From Kappaphycus alvarezii (Eukaryota > Rhodophyta > Florideophyceae > Gigartinales > Solieriaceae): 64,000 bases of DNA. Positions 47,175 through 57,374 of this stretch are shown here, one piece after another. Where the stretch lies: contig NADL03000061.1 of NCBI GenBank assembly GCA_002205965.3, forward strand, positions 248,001 through 312,000. Direction: 5' to 3'. How positions within the stretch are numbered: the stretch's first letter is position 1; every line of letters starts with the position of its first letter. The notes under the pieces were generated by a model. It was not told the DNA's origin and did no database searches. It worked only from the letters and a program-made list of their open reading frames with translations. Position numbers and translations under genes: made by a program.

Positions 47175-47779
47175 TCGTGATCAACAATGTGGAACCACAC
47201 ATTTGCTGTGGTCTGCAGTCCCTCAATTGGTATCCTGACCAAAGCTTGTCCCAGCGTAGTCCTTATGCCTCCGAATCCCTGTATTTTCTTACGTCTTGAC
47301 GCATCAATATGTGGCGTCTCCAGAGCAGCAGGGCATAAATGTTCACGACAGTACGCTTTGTATTGGGACAGGCTCATGACACTGGATCTGTTAGCGCCAG
47401 TATCGCACATTACCCCTTTAAATTCGGACTGGTAATCCTCATCACGGGACAGTTCTTCGTTCATTCTTTCCATTTCATGTGCCTTCCTCATTCCAAACCC
47501 ATGCATAAACGTACGATTGGCTAACTTCCCTTCCAATTCGTTGTTAACAACATCAAGTCCATAGTTGACGCTGTCCGTGGCGCTGTCATCATCGCTGTCC
47601 GAGTCACTGTTATCTCCATCTCCATCTGACAAGTAATCACAGACGTTAACTACTTCATCCAGGGACAGGTATACACTTCCATGGCTCTTACGCTTAAGGC
47701 GATTTAGGGCTGCCTTAATTTCATGGAGGGTGCTTGTCTCTTGCAAAGTGGTCCTTACCACAGACATAACATCCATCAA
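46895..47779 (-). CDS. Copia protease and pre-integrase region (44-49.6 kb element)
   Basis: The 294-codon frame holds FKGVMCDTGANRSSVMSLSQ. The DTGA is the aspartic protease active site. It is preceded by a long Asp/Ser-rich linker (GDGDNSDSDSDDDSATDS). Downstream are QGFGGIRTTLGQA and WFHIVDHECTTALSLRDMRK, the protease flap and C-terminal part, and then SELRKLHRSFGH, which begins the integrase zinc site. The frame joins gag by a shift near 47,735. Confidence 0.7.
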   Translation of the reverse strand: MMDVMSVVRTTLQETSTLHEIKAALNRLKRKSHGSVYLSLDEVVNVCDYLSDGDGDNSDSDSDDDSATDSVNYGLDVVNNELEGKLANRTFMHGFGMRKAHEMERMNEELSRDEDYQSEFKGVMCDTGANRSSVMSLSQYKAYCREHLCPAALETPHIDASRRKKIQGFGGIRTTLGQALVRIPIEGLQTTANVWFHIVDHECTTALSLRDMRKIGAEISIQKNALLMNGRRHDLTVENDLLWLRWNPVDQVLYSESELRKLHRSFGHHLRAPWLQYLNELGPMIQMYVANWSK

Positions 47780-48650
47780 TAATTGCCTTACTCATCTTAT
47801 TTCCAGGGTGGCGTCTATTGTTCCGGTATTTGCGATTCGCACGGCCACCAAAGCGGCGTTCAGCATGGTAGTTAATTTCATCATTAATAGCATTTGGTTT
47901 CTCTGAGTCTATATCAGATTCCAACGACACGTATGTTCTTGCAGAGTTTGGTTCCGAAGACAGCAATGCAGCTATGCGTTGGTTCGCCTCATGCGAATCG
48001 GATGGCACTCTTTCCCTGAAGGCTCTGCGCATTTGTGTATTATCAGCGCACCTTACCAACTGGTCTCGGAGGAACATGTCCTTATGGTAGTCTGGATGTA
48101 GTTGACGCTGTATGGAGGATAGCTTAGATGTCAGCAATCTAAACACAGCCACCTGTGACTTCTCTGGATTTAGACTCATGTAAGTGGATAGCTTAATATT
48201 TTGCCATTCCTGAAGTAATCTGCTGCGTTGTTCATCAGAGGTGTACCATGCGATGAGCTTCTGCGCACACTCCTTGTACGAAGTGGATGTTTTCTTGATG
48301 TTCGCAGTGAAATAGTCCAATGCGCATCCGTCCAACATGGTCGGCATTGCACGCCATTTGTCCGAGTCCGTCAATAAGTGCATCTCACAGAGCGTGTCAA
48401 ACATATCCAAAGCAGCAACAACATCGTCGTCCCACTCACCTTTGAAGCGCTTGCGATTTCCATACTCTTTGCCAATGGCTTGTATAGCTTGGTGGTTCTC
48501 CCTCGCAATTTTCGCCTGGGGAATTGCTTTTGTTTGTAAACCAGATTGGCCTGTTGCATCACCAGAAATATCGACATGAATGTTCGTATGCTGTTGTGCA
48601 TGCATCTTCGTGGGGTCTTCTACTGTAGGGATACCGTATTTTCTCCTCAT
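47721..48650 (-). CDS. Copia gag (element at 44-49.6 kb)
   Basis: The frame is 309 codons from ATG at 48650 (MRRKYGIPTVEDPTKMHAQQ). It has capsid-like helical sequence (DMFDTLCEMHLLTDSDKWRA, KLIAWYTSDEQRSRLLQEWQ) and ends in a variant zinc knuckle, CYVCGKDHFARDKH, where the last metal ligand is His in place of Cys and one spacer residue is missing. The protein would package the element RNA. The ATG overlaps the stop of the preceding frame as ATGA. Confidence 0.7.
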   Translation of the reverse strand: MRRKYGIPTVEDPTKMHAQQHTNIHVDISGDATGQSGLQTKAIPQAKIARENHQAIQAIGKEYGNRKRFKGEWDDDVVAALDMFDTLCEMHLLTDSDKWRAMPTMLDGCALDYFTANIKKTSTSYKECAQKLIAWYTSDEQRSRLLQEWQNIKLSTYMSLNPEKSQVAVFRLLTSKLSSIQRQLHPDYHKDMFLRDQLVRCADNTQMRRAFRERVPSDSHEANQRIAALLSSEPNSARTYVSLESDIDSEKPNAINDEINYHAERRFGGRANRKYRNNRRHPGNKMSKAIIDGCYVCGKDHFARDKHPP

Positions 48651-49150
48651 GATGGTCTGCGATAAGGTGGAGCTTCCATATCAATTACTTTAGGCTCGGG
48701 TACAGATCCTTTCTCACTTCTGATCTGACGGTCACCTGTTGGTGCAGATATCTGACGGTGTATATCAGCATCAGCAGCTTCTGCTCCTGGGTTGGTTCTG
48801 GCAAGAGGACAAGGTGACGCTCGAAGACAAGCTATTATAGCATCTGCTCTAGTGATTTGTGAGCCCTTCTCCACACGCAGTCCCCCTTCTATTAACAATT
48901 TTCGTAGTTTGACGAGGAATCCACTACTTATGTTTCCAATTCCTACATCAGTCCATGATCGCGATGCTTCGTACCATAGTTCTTCTCCTGTAATCTCACA
49001 CTCCTTCAATGCGTCAATGACGTCTTTAGTAGCCTCCAAGTTCCTCTTGTATTTTGCAAGCTCATCTACATTGGCATTTTCCCCAGGGTGTCCTGGTTCG
49101 TCACCATCATACGTAATAGTACCTTCCGTTTCCAACAGTGCGTTCTCCAT
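48647..49150 (-). CDS. Upstream ORF of the minus-strand Copia element
   Basis: The frame is 167 codons from ATG at 49150 (MENALLETEGTITYDGDEPG), the first ATG after the LTR. It is acidic, with a helical middle (KYKRNLEATKDVIDALKECE) and an Arg/Pro-rich end (EAPPYRRPS). It stops with TGA overlapping the ATG of the gag frame (ATGA at 48650-48647). Either this is the true N-terminal part of gag with a one-base shift, or a separate protein made by stop-start coupling. No homologue is recognised. Confidence 0.5.
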   Translation of the reverse strand: MENALLETEGTITYDGDEPGHPGENANVDELAKYKRNLEATKDVIDALKECEITGEELWYEASRSWTDVGIGNISSGFLVKLRKLLIEGGLRVEKGSQITRADAIIACLRASPCPLARTNPGAEAADADIHRQISAPTGDRQIRSEKGSVPEPKVIDMEAPPYRRPS

Positions 49151-49200
49151 TCCTCCCTCAACGATTCCTGTTCTTTTCCCATTTCCGACGTTAGATCTAA

Positions 49201-49214
49201 CAGTTATATAACTG
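49201..49214. repeat. 14-bp palindrome at the LTR-internal junction
   Basis: CAGTTATATAACTG is its own reverse complement and spans the inner edge of the 5' LTR, where the primer binding site should start. The minus-strand sequence after the LTR (GTTATATAACTGTTAGATC) does not match the common tRNA 3' ends. Confidence 0.7.
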
Positions 49215-49654
49215 TCGAATAACCTCGACGTAAGAATCTCGCGGGAGGCGGATGTGTCCGCAGTCCAATGCGATTTCTTAAACCTCGACCGCCTTCGCCG
49301 TCCCTTCGAGAGAGGGGCGGTTGGATTCGCGGTGCAAGACTTGACCCGCTAGATGCGGCGCGTAGTGACGACTTCTGTTCAGATTCCTTTTTTTTCAAAT
49401 TGATCGATACTCTTTTACTGTGAATGTTGTGGTCGAGATACTTATACACTATTCGCCTCTTATTTCGAGTCTGGCATGATTGCGTCCCTCCTTGATTCAT
49501 TGTGATAATTACTCTCCAGATGAGTCCCTCCGTGAGTTAGTGAGATAATTACTCACTCTCACTTTCCAGGTAATCATTACAATCTTGGAGCATCCGGTAT
49601 CTATTCAAATATCCCTGTCACTAATCAGTAGTAAGTATATGTTAGTCAAAGACA
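49213..49654 (-). repeat. 5' LTR of the minus-strand Copia element
   Basis: Direct repeat of 43964-44406, about 442 bp, TGTCGAATAA to AAAGACA on the plus strand. It contains the promoter end of the element by analogy with other LTRs. No clear TATA box was picked. Confidence 0.85.
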
Positions 49655-49659
49655 GGGCG
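49655..49659. repeat. Target site duplication GGGCG (right)
   Basis: Matches 43959-43963 exactly. Confidence 0.9.
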
Positions 49660-50573
49660 TGAGGATCCGCTGTTGGGCGCATGGAGCGGAGTGGGGGCTG
49701 ATGACAGTGACGTCGTAGCCCTGCGGCACGGGAGAGAACTGGTCATCATCGATGTACATGTCGAGGCGCCGGCGAGAGTTGGATGGTCGGGGCAAGTCTT
49801 GCGGGAAGGTCTATTCCCGGACGGGGCGAACCCCAATTGATAAGCGTGATACCTCGGAAATGAGGCGGTCGCGAACACAATTTTGGCGCCGAATGGAGCC
49901 GTCGGTACAGGGACAGACAGAGGCATGGTGTCCGTAGGAATCCAGGGTGGGGACAGTGCGGAAGTGGGCGGCGGCGCAATAGGTGCAGGGTTGTGTGCCA
50001 GAGAAGATGGGGACACCAAGACGGAGGCAAACCATGGTTCGCCAGACTTCAGGAGCGGCCCGGGTACCGAGATGGCTCTTCGGGAGGTTGTAAAAGGGGC
50101 GGGAGGCGTGGAAAGAAGCGGCGGAAGCTAGGCGGCGGAGTAGCCGAGTGCCTTGGGGGGAGGAGAGGTCGACGGAAGAGAGAAGTTTGGCGCGAAGCGC
50201 CTTTGAGATATCAGCAGTAGCGGTTGTCTGGAAGTCAGACAGGCCGGGGGAAGAAGAGGCGCGGTGGCCAGCAAGGGCGGCGAGGGGGAGAAACTGTCGG
50301 GGAGGCTGTATTGGCCCGGATAGAGGTGAGAGACGTTGAGATCAAGGGCGAGACGTCAAAGCAACCACCGAGGAGGAGGCGAAGAAGTGGGTAGGAGGAG
50401 AGAAAAGAGCCAGCGTAACATGCCTCTGCCATGGTTTGGGTTAGGGGCAGTCCGAGCCCTCCCATACGGAATGGAAGCTGGGCGGTGAGCCAGGCACTGT
50501 CTGGGAGACGACGGTGCATGTCTTCGAACACCCTTCGCATTGCAGAGTCAAAGGTTATGAAAACTCTTTTACC
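49660..50573 (-). pseudogene. LINE gene split by an LTR element: 5' part
   Basis: The minus-strand frame near 50,573-50,235 reads FDSAMRRVFEDMHRR, WLTAQLPFRMGGLGLPLTQT and AEACYAGSFLSS, the segment after the RT in LINE-like proteins (the GGLGL block). After a frame change, LGVPIFSGTQPCTYCAAAHF and DSYGHHASVCPCTD (50,030-49,890) form the Cys/His cluster. PDNSRRRLDMYIDDDQF-like sequence and YDVTVISPHSAPCAQQRI follow. It ends at the GGGCG duplication and resumes at 43,958. The RT core upstream is absent, with the boundary near 50,575 at a GGGGGGTAAAAG stretch. Confidence 0.7.
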
Positions 50574-50579
50574 CCCCTC

Positions 50580-51250
50580 TTACCTTGTGCACTCCTCGCT
50601 TACATAAAAATAAGTAAAAAATACACTTCAAAATACGCAAAAAGTTATTTAAAAAATCAGTAAGTGGCACCTCCGTCAGACTCCGTCTTGCCGAATGCTC
50701 AATTCGAAAGAAAATCCTCACAAAGTTGCGCCACCCGCTACATCCTAGGACACTTTTTCCTTCCCTCCCAGACTGCCCTTCAACAACCTTCATTCTGCCA
50801 TGCTCGGCGGCTGCGCCGCATTAGGCGTGAACGCCGGGCACTCGTATCCTCGCGCGTCTTGCGGATCGCGCACTTACGTCAAGGGGCTCTAGTTGCATCG
50901 GCTAGGAATATAGCCTTCTCAAGCTGCGGTTTCTCCCGCGCCAGGAAGGCTCTTACCCTCGACCAAGTACCGCAACGCTCAGTGCACTCTGTCGCACTTT
51001 ATAGATCATGCCAATGGTTTGATTACAAGTACAGAGGACTCCCAACCTTTCCATTACTCGCAGTAAACCACCCCTTTACCCCCCCTCTGTCGCACTCAAC
51101 CCTGGCGGGTCTCCCGCCAGCATGGGAGGGTTCCTGAGCCAAACGGTTCTGCTGGTCGTACCCAAGGCTGTTTTTCTGGAGCACCTGTCTTCGTCGCCGT
51201 CGCTTTCTGTAAGTATCGTGCTTACAGTGGAAGTTTATAGGGATTACACC
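50580..51250. other. No supported gene; strong hairpin at 51102-51120
   Basis: A 157-codon plus-strand frame (50,664-51,137) is Ser/Arg/Ala-rich without motifs. CTGGCGGG-TCT-CCCGCCAG at 51102-51120 is a perfect 8-bp stem with a 3-base loop. Confidence 0.4.
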
Positions 51251-51251
51251 C

Positions 51252-53242
51252 ATGGCTAGCCACGGTTGTGATGGTGGATTTTTTCTTTCCCCCCTCTTAC
51301 TGGGCATCGCACTACCGGCACAACGCTCAAGACGGCACTTTGCTCCTCTTCACTTGGCCATCTGTCTTAAGTCTCAAGTGCACGCAAGTAAACCGAAAGT
51401 CAACAATCCGTGTCTACTCAAGCCCTCAAGCCCGTCACCATGTGGTGATGAGCAGCCCCTATCTTCCCTGGGAGCCGCCCCTATCACACACACACCCGAA
51501 GACGTCTATGGGCAGACGTCAGCTGGGCGCGCGGGTGAGGTTATTTCGAGGACAGAGATGACCCCTGGCCTGGCTCAAACGAGGCCGTACGGAACTATGA
51601 ACCTCTTGGTGCCATTGACATGGACGGATTGGTCTGACTTCAACTCTGAAGACGGCGACGGAGTCGATGACGCCGTTCGCCAAGCAGTCCTCTGCTAGGA
51701 GCTGGACCTTGCCGAGGCGATGGTTCAGTAAGTATCGATGGTGCGTGGCGGTCTGTCACACATGTTAATTCATGTTTACGACGTAGTCACTATCTGGATA
51801 ATTCTGGAACATAGCCGTACGTATCTTTCAAATGTAAACCTCCCAAACATTTCCCCAAGCTACTCGCCAAAGTTACATACCCCGTGGGTCTCACCCAGTA
51901 CTTTGTTGCCGTTCCCCGCTCTCAATTACGGTCATTCATCCGTCATCAGTTCTCTTCTCTATTTTTCACCACACCACCAATATCTCTTCTGCACCTGCGC
52001 AATCTTCTGTTTACCACCCGTCTGCGGCCCAACAAAATTCCACTCATCTTCCACATCTTTAAATATCGACCGCCTTGTATCATCACCAACAGCAACCAAT
52101 CTCCTCATCGTCTACGCTGCACCAAGTTCAGCAGCAACACCGCAACCAGGCCCAACCGCGACAGCGCCGGCATCTACCGCTTCCGCTCAATCAACCACCA
52201 TATATTCACCGACACAGTTCGCTCCAGTCTCAAACTACCCAGCATCAGTCGCAGACCTATTGCTGTGCACTTCCAGGTAACTCATCCACTCACAATGATC
52301 AATCTCCCTCGATGTTCCAATCCACTGCCAAGGTGAACTCTCAACATGTCACGGATCAGCCCATGCAACCCTTTTCACTGCCCCAACTCCACCTTTCACC
52401 GTCGCAACTTTTCATCCACCTTCGCCTTCTGTCCCGTACCCGCAACTGCAGAGCCATGCCTCCCCCCTGCATCCATCACTGCACCTGCCTTTGCAAAATC
52501 CAAGTCACTCGGGGCTATTGCCTGGGATGTCACAAACCGATTTCAAGCATACAGATGATGTCCATGCTGCGGATGACCTTATGTCTCTACCTTCCAAGAG
52601 TGAAACACCCAAACCTTCCCCCCTTATGAATCTGGCCTGGCTGTCGAGCCGACCTCCGGATATGCAAGCCGCACTCGTTTCATCTACATTCCCCATCACG
52701 AAAGCATCACTTTTAATGATCAATACTCCCCATCACCAAATTCCGAATTTCCAGGTCCATTCTGTTTTCGCTTCAATTTTGCCGGATGCAGAGCAGGATT
52801 CGTTAAATGTGGGCACCAATATTTTCATGCCCATCTCACATAAATCGCAGCGAGTAATTGAGAGACAAGCTATGGTTCCATCAGATCTTGAATCCTTGAG
52901 CCGTCCCCGATCGCCCTGAACCGCTTGTTGAATCAGCACACGTCGGCATCGTTGTCGAAAAAACCCAAAATATTTTTCGAGACAAGTACCGTAACCATTT
53001 GCTCACCTGTCTTATTGAGCACAGCCAGCAACGCCACACCCTCAGGTTATGAAAACAATGAACGTCATCGCTTTCCGGTTTTCCCATGTTATTGCCAGGG
53101 CAGAACTCTGTTGACCGTGAGTCGTTTGGGACGAAAAACACGAAAGGAAAGCAGTTAACAGCCAGAACTCCTTTTGAATCAAATGGATGACGCGTATCGC
53201 AAAGGTCTCACGTCTACTGAAATGTGCATTCAGGATCTCACC
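51252..53242 (+). pseudogene. Q/P/S-rich C2H2 zinc-finger gene, part 5' of the Copia insertion
   Basis: A frame ending near 51,728 carries TMNLLVPLTWTDWSDFNSED and an Asp-rich GDGVDDAVRQAV stretch. After one TAG (about 51,696) it reads ELDLAEAM and stops at a perfect splice donor, GTAAGT at 51,729. From about 51,890 to 52,919 overlapping frames are rich in Gln, Pro, Ser and His (QQQHRNQAQPRQRR, HQSQTYCCALPG, SLPSKSETPKPSPL), as in activation or low-complexity regions of transcription factors. Just before the element, LLLNQMDDAYRKGLTSTEMC leads into IQDLT at 53,242. The frame continues after the element as RPKAKPIAVATHDGF. It was probably one regulatory-type gene, now disrupted. Confidence 0.45.
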
Positions 53243-53726
53243 CGTTGATATCTAAAGGATATCTCGGTACATCATTCGGAACTTCGATGTAGGATTTATC
53301 TCTTCTCAAACTCTGATGTATTTGTGTCTCTCATTTTATGTATTTTGATATTGCTTGTATCACTTTGTGGGTGAATTGATTTGGTCCATTGCGCTTGTGG
53401 CTTGGGTTTCTCCTATTCCAAGAAGGACTTGTACTGTGCACGTTCAAGAGTTGGACATTCTGAGGCCTGTGTTGAATAAGGATTAGATACTTTCGTATCG
53501 TGCGGCTTTCAGCAGATGTTAGTCAGTTTAGCTCGTATGTGTGTGGCTTAGCGACGATCTCCTACCATTTTGTGGTTGTCGTTAACTGTTTCTTTAGGGT
53601 CGATTTAGGTAGGTTTCATCGATCCAGCATGTACATAAGGAAAATGTCGAGCAGGTGAGTAAAGAGAAGGGTACGAACCTGGGTTTTCTTTTGTCAGACT
53701 CCTTCCCATCGCTGCCTCTTTCAACG
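53243..53726 (+). repeat. 5' LTR, Copia element
   Basis: Runs from CGTTGATATC to CTTTCAACG, ending immediately before the primer site. It is 98 percent or so identical to the 3' LTR by eye. Confidence 0.9.
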
Positions 53727-53740
53727 GGTTATGGGCCCAG
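53727..53740 (+). promoter_or_regulatory. Primer binding site, initiator tRNA-Met anticodon arm type
   Basis: GGTTATGGGCCCAG directly follows the LTR. It is complementary to CTGGGCCCATAACC, the anticodon stem-loop of eukaryotic initiator tRNA-Met (CAU anticodon inside). Drosophila copia and relatives prime from a cleaved half-tRNA at this position rather than from the tRNA 3' end, so the site points to the same mechanism. Confidence 0.85.
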
Positions 53741-53846
53741 CCGTTTGCTAAGATATTGGTGTGTTCTTCCCGCATTAGGATTATTTTGTGTGTTCCCCTC
53801 CTTTTTTTTCTTTCTCTTCCCTTTGTCTATTGTGCGGTGATCTGTA

Positions 53847-55225
53847 ATGGAGGACAGTAAGAAGGTGTATAAGTTTTTGGGGAAGTCAGGAGAGGACTAC
53901 CATCTTGGGCGGCAAGGACAGAAGCGGCTTTAGAAGCGAAGGAAGTCCTTGAGGTGATTGAATCAGACGTGGTCTCGGATGAGATGAGTGCTGGTATGAA
54001 AAAAAGGTGGCGACGGCGCGTGCTTTGTTGATACAGGGCCTGGGTGATCGTCCTCTGAGGCTTTGCTTGAGTGCAAAGAACAATCCGTACAAGATGTGGA
54101 TGCGCTTGAAGGATAGATATGCTGTATCCAATACAGCGACAAAGGTTCAACTTCAAGCAAAGTTGTCTGGTATGCGCTACAAAGGCAGCCTGTACAGGAT
54201 TATATCGACTACTTTGAGGAAGTGTTCAATCGCCTTGCGGCGATGAACAGCAAGGTAGACGAGGAGATGCAGGTGGCGACATTGCTTGCTTCTTTTGGTA
54301 ACAAGAAGCAGTCGCCATTCGGAACCATCATTGCCTCATTGCAAACATCTAAGACCAAACTGGATTGGGAAACCGCCACAGCTACTCTCTTGCAGGAGTA
54401 CGAGGACCAGTTGCAAGGAGTCGGGAGTGCCAAGTTCAGTAGAGGTAGTGACAATGGACTTGCCCTTGCTGCTGCTGGAAGTGATGCTAAGCGTGTTGGT
54501 AAGAGCTCGGCCTCTAACAAGGCCGAGAGGCGCAGATGCTACAACTGCGGCAAGATTGGCCATCTTGCAGTAAACTGTCAGAAGAAGAGACACAAGTCCC
54601 ACCGCAAAGTGTCGTTTGCAGAAGACTATGGCCATATTTCTGAAGAAGATAGTGCGAACCAAGCACGTCTTCTATTGGCACGCTTCAACGGGCATGCCAA
54701 AATCAAGCAAGAGACTAAAGCAGCCAACGCCTCGTCTAGTGGTGAGAAAGAACGCCTGAGGGACGTGTGCTTGTTTGACAGTGGAGCCTCAGACCACATG
54801 GTATGGTGCCAAGACTGGCTGCATGATCTCGAGGAGATTCGTCCGCGCCCAGTTATCCTGGGCGACGGAAGCAGAGTTTTTGCTAATCAGAAAGGTACGG
54901 TATACTTCCAGACGCGCATTGGATCACCGGGTGACTGGTATTATCGTACATTGGTTTTGCCGGGAGTGCTGCACGTCCCAGAGTTACGATGTAACCTTCT
55001 CTCATGCTCCAAGCTCTGTGCTAGTGGCTACCATGTGCGTGTTGTCCGTACTGGATGCAGTGGAACATTTAATGGCTTGCTCCACTTCCAGGGCCGACTG
55101 AATCAAGGGGTTTATGAGATTTCGGTAGGTTTGTTGGACCTACAGCACAAGCTGCGATTGGATGTACGGCAGCCGGTAATCGCAATCGAGATGAAGATCG
55201 TTCCGGAGAGGACGATTTTAGTGGA
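53847..55225 (+). CDS. Copia gag and protease
   Basis: The first ATG after the primer site is at 53847 (MEDSKKVYKFLGKSGEDYHL). A one-base loss near 53,905 moves the coding sense to a frame with EAKEVLEVIESDVVSDEM, and another change near 54,190 leads into the long frame from 54,222. Gag ends in a perfect zinc knuckle, CYNCGKIGHLAVNC (54537-54578, C-X2-C-X4-H-X4-C), for RNA binding. The aspartic protease site is LFDSGASDHMV (DSGA from 54778), followed by VLPGVLHVPELRCNLLS, the conserved C-terminal protease block. The protein would form the particle and cut the polyprotein. Codon sense is lost again near 55,225 at the start of the integrase. Confidence 0.85.
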
Positions 55226-56560
55226 ATGCATTTTTCCAGTCGTGGACTCAAGCTTTGGCATGAGAGGCTCGGTCATGCTAACGTTGAAACCATCAAGAAA
55301 ATGCAGCGTCATGGAATTGTGTCAGGATTAGACTTCAGTACTATGAAGACAAAGTCCAATTCATGCATGGGTTGCATGAAAGGTAAGCAGACCAAGCAGC
55401 GCCTACGCCGTAACAACCACAGATCGAAGGAGCCCTGTGCAGTTGTGCACTCCGATGTTTGCGGTCCGATGTCAGTGCGCTCGTTTGCTGGCTCTCGATA
55501 CTTTGTTTCCTTCGTGGACGAGTACTCAGGCTACATAGTGGTTGTGCCAATCAAGTTGAAGTCAGATGTCTATGCGGAATTCAAGATCTATCAAGCATGG
55601 CTGGAACGACAGTTTAATTGCAGCATCAAGCGGTTACATACTGACGGAGGTGGAGAGTACATGGCAATGCATAACTATCTTACTGAATGCGGAATCGAGC
55701 ATAGTGTAACGCCGCCATACTCTCCAAATTTGAACGGTATAGCTGAACGTTCAAACAGGACTCTCGTTGAGAGTGCTCGAGCGATGCTCGAGCACGCCGG
55801 ACTCCCCCGGTATTTTTGGGCAGAAGCAGTTGTTCATGCTGCACATATCAGGAACTACTTCTGTAGTCCGAGGGATCACGCAGTGAGCTCGTATGAGTTG
55901 TTGACTGGTACGAAACCTAATGTGTCACACTTGCGTGTTTTTGGGTGTCAAGGGTGGCACCACATCCCTAAAGAACTTCGGAAGAAGCTGGACTCGAAGT
56001 CCGAGGAGGGGCTTGTGATCGGCTGTTTTGATAACAGCCAATACAAAATCTGGATACCATCGAGGAGGACGGCCGTCGTGGCCAGGGATGTCACTGTGTT
56101 CGAAGACAAGTTCCCCGCCAGAGAATCTCCTGGCAGTGAATTTAACGTTTATGATGGACCCATACTCTCTGACGAAGAAATCAACGAATCACCTGCCAGT
56201 GGCGGGCAGCCGCCGTCAACAACACCCGTGCCAACGGCAGTACCTATCCAGCCGGTATTACAAGTTGGTGGGACTGAAGGTTCATCAGAATGGATAAACC
56301 CAGAAGGGGTCAGTGGCAATGATGGTATTGGTATAACACCAGAGGCTAATTCGGAGATGTTGACCTACATTCCAGCCCGGGAGCTGGATCAAGCGCAGGA
56401 TTCTGACGCGGGAGTAGACGAAGCTGATGCAGATGACGTTGCGGTAACTCAAGATGGTAACGGTTCTGGGTCTCGATTCCCCAGACGTGATCGTAGGCCC
56501 CCGGACTACTATGAACCAGGAGCAACGAACTCTTCCCGAGCGTTCACAGTAAGTGAGTCA
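55226..56560 (+). CDS. Copia integrase
   Basis: The frame is open from 55226 without stops. The N-terminal zinc site is WHERLGHANVE with CMGCMKGKQ (H-X4-H and C-X2-C). The catalytic triad is visible in VVHSDVCGPM, LHTDGGGEYM and GIAERSNRTL (D, D, E). After the core come EHAGLPRYFWAEAVVHAAHI and RVFGCQGWHHIP, usual Copia landmarks, then a variable Ser/Pro/Glu-rich linker up to the RT. It joins the cDNA to chromosomal DNA. The integrase by itself looks intact. Confidence 0.88.
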
Positions 56561-57374
56561 CCCGAGCCTACATCAGTAAGTGATGCGCTAAGCCGGCCAG
56601 ACTCCGTTGCATGGAAGGAGGCAATTGAATCTGAGCTTGACTCTTTGAGGAAGCACGGGACCTGGACGATTGTGGACAAGCCTAATGGTATCAAACCAAT
56701 CGCAACTCGCTTTGTGTTCGTGCGCAAAACGAAACGACAAAGGACAAGTAGTCAGACACAAGGCAAGACTTGTAGCCAAAGGTTTTCTGCAGGGTAATGT
56801 TCATCAGACTTTCGCGCCAGTTGTGGACTTCAACACTGTTCGGACTTGTCTCGCTTTGGCCGTCCAAAGGGGGTACTATGTACAGCAGATGGACGTGCGG
56901 AGCGCGTTTCTCCATGGAGAAATTGATGAGGATATCTACGTGACGGGACCTAAGGGTCTCAAGCTCTGTGACGGTGACAAGGTCATGAAGCTTAATCGAG
57001 GTTTGTATGGCCTCAAACAGGCTGGACGCCTGTGGTACGAGAAATGGGGATTCGTAATGGATAAGATTGGGTTTACTGCACTACTTGCTGATACTTGTGT
57101 GTACCGTCGTGGTAGGATATGGATCTTACTTTATGTGGACGACATTATCGTAATGGGTCTGGATAAGAAGGAGGTGATTCAGGTCAAGAAGGAGCTCACC
57201 AAGTACTTCGACGTGAAGGATCTGGGCAGCCTGAGTTCTTTTTTGGGTGTGTCGTTTCATTGGGATGCAAAGGGGGCATGGATGACACAGGAGCACTACG
57301 TGCTGCAGACACTAGAACGGTTTGGGATGTCAACATGTAAGTCAGTTTCGACCCCATTTGTCAAGGTGCGATGA
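56561..57374 (+). CDS. Copia reverse transcriptase
   Basis: The RT begins with SRPDSVAWKEAIESELDSLR and GTWTIVDKPNGIKPI in the integrase frame. A one-base change near 56,735 shifts to the frame with RHKARLVAKGFLQG, QMDVRSAFLHGEIDEDIYV (motif A), LYGLKQAGRLWYEKW and the catalytic YVDDIIV (57132-57143). DLGSLSSFLGVSF marks the thumb/connection. It ends in STPFVKVR with TGA at 57374 after another frame change near 57,365. All catalytic Asp residues are present. Confidence 0.88.

Larger units (their letters stand above)
43964..49654 (-). mobile_element. Full-length Copia-type LTR retrotransposon (defective)
   Basis: The element is 5.69 kb, bounded by direct LTRs and 5-bp GGGCG target duplications. 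The LTRs start TGTC and end GACA in both senses. Coding is on the minus strand in the order gag, protease, integrase, reverse transcriptase, RNase H, which is diagnostic of the Copia (Pseudoviridae) order. The gag finger and RT style (YGIPESGLYWFETYHDHH) belong to a divergent Copia branch. Multiple frame changes and stops break every gene. The two LTRs differ by a 7-bp indel near the left end, a duplicated CTCACTCT-type unit and a handful of substitutions, so the insertion is not recent. It sits inside a LINE gene. Confidence 0.85.

Noticed and set aside
51102-51120. Stem-loop resembling a bacterial terminator
   Set aside because: No T-run follows and the context is eukaryotic. Kept only as a structural note.
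50664-51137. 157-codon plus-strand frame
   Set aside because: No motif and low-information composition. I could not support it beyond its length.
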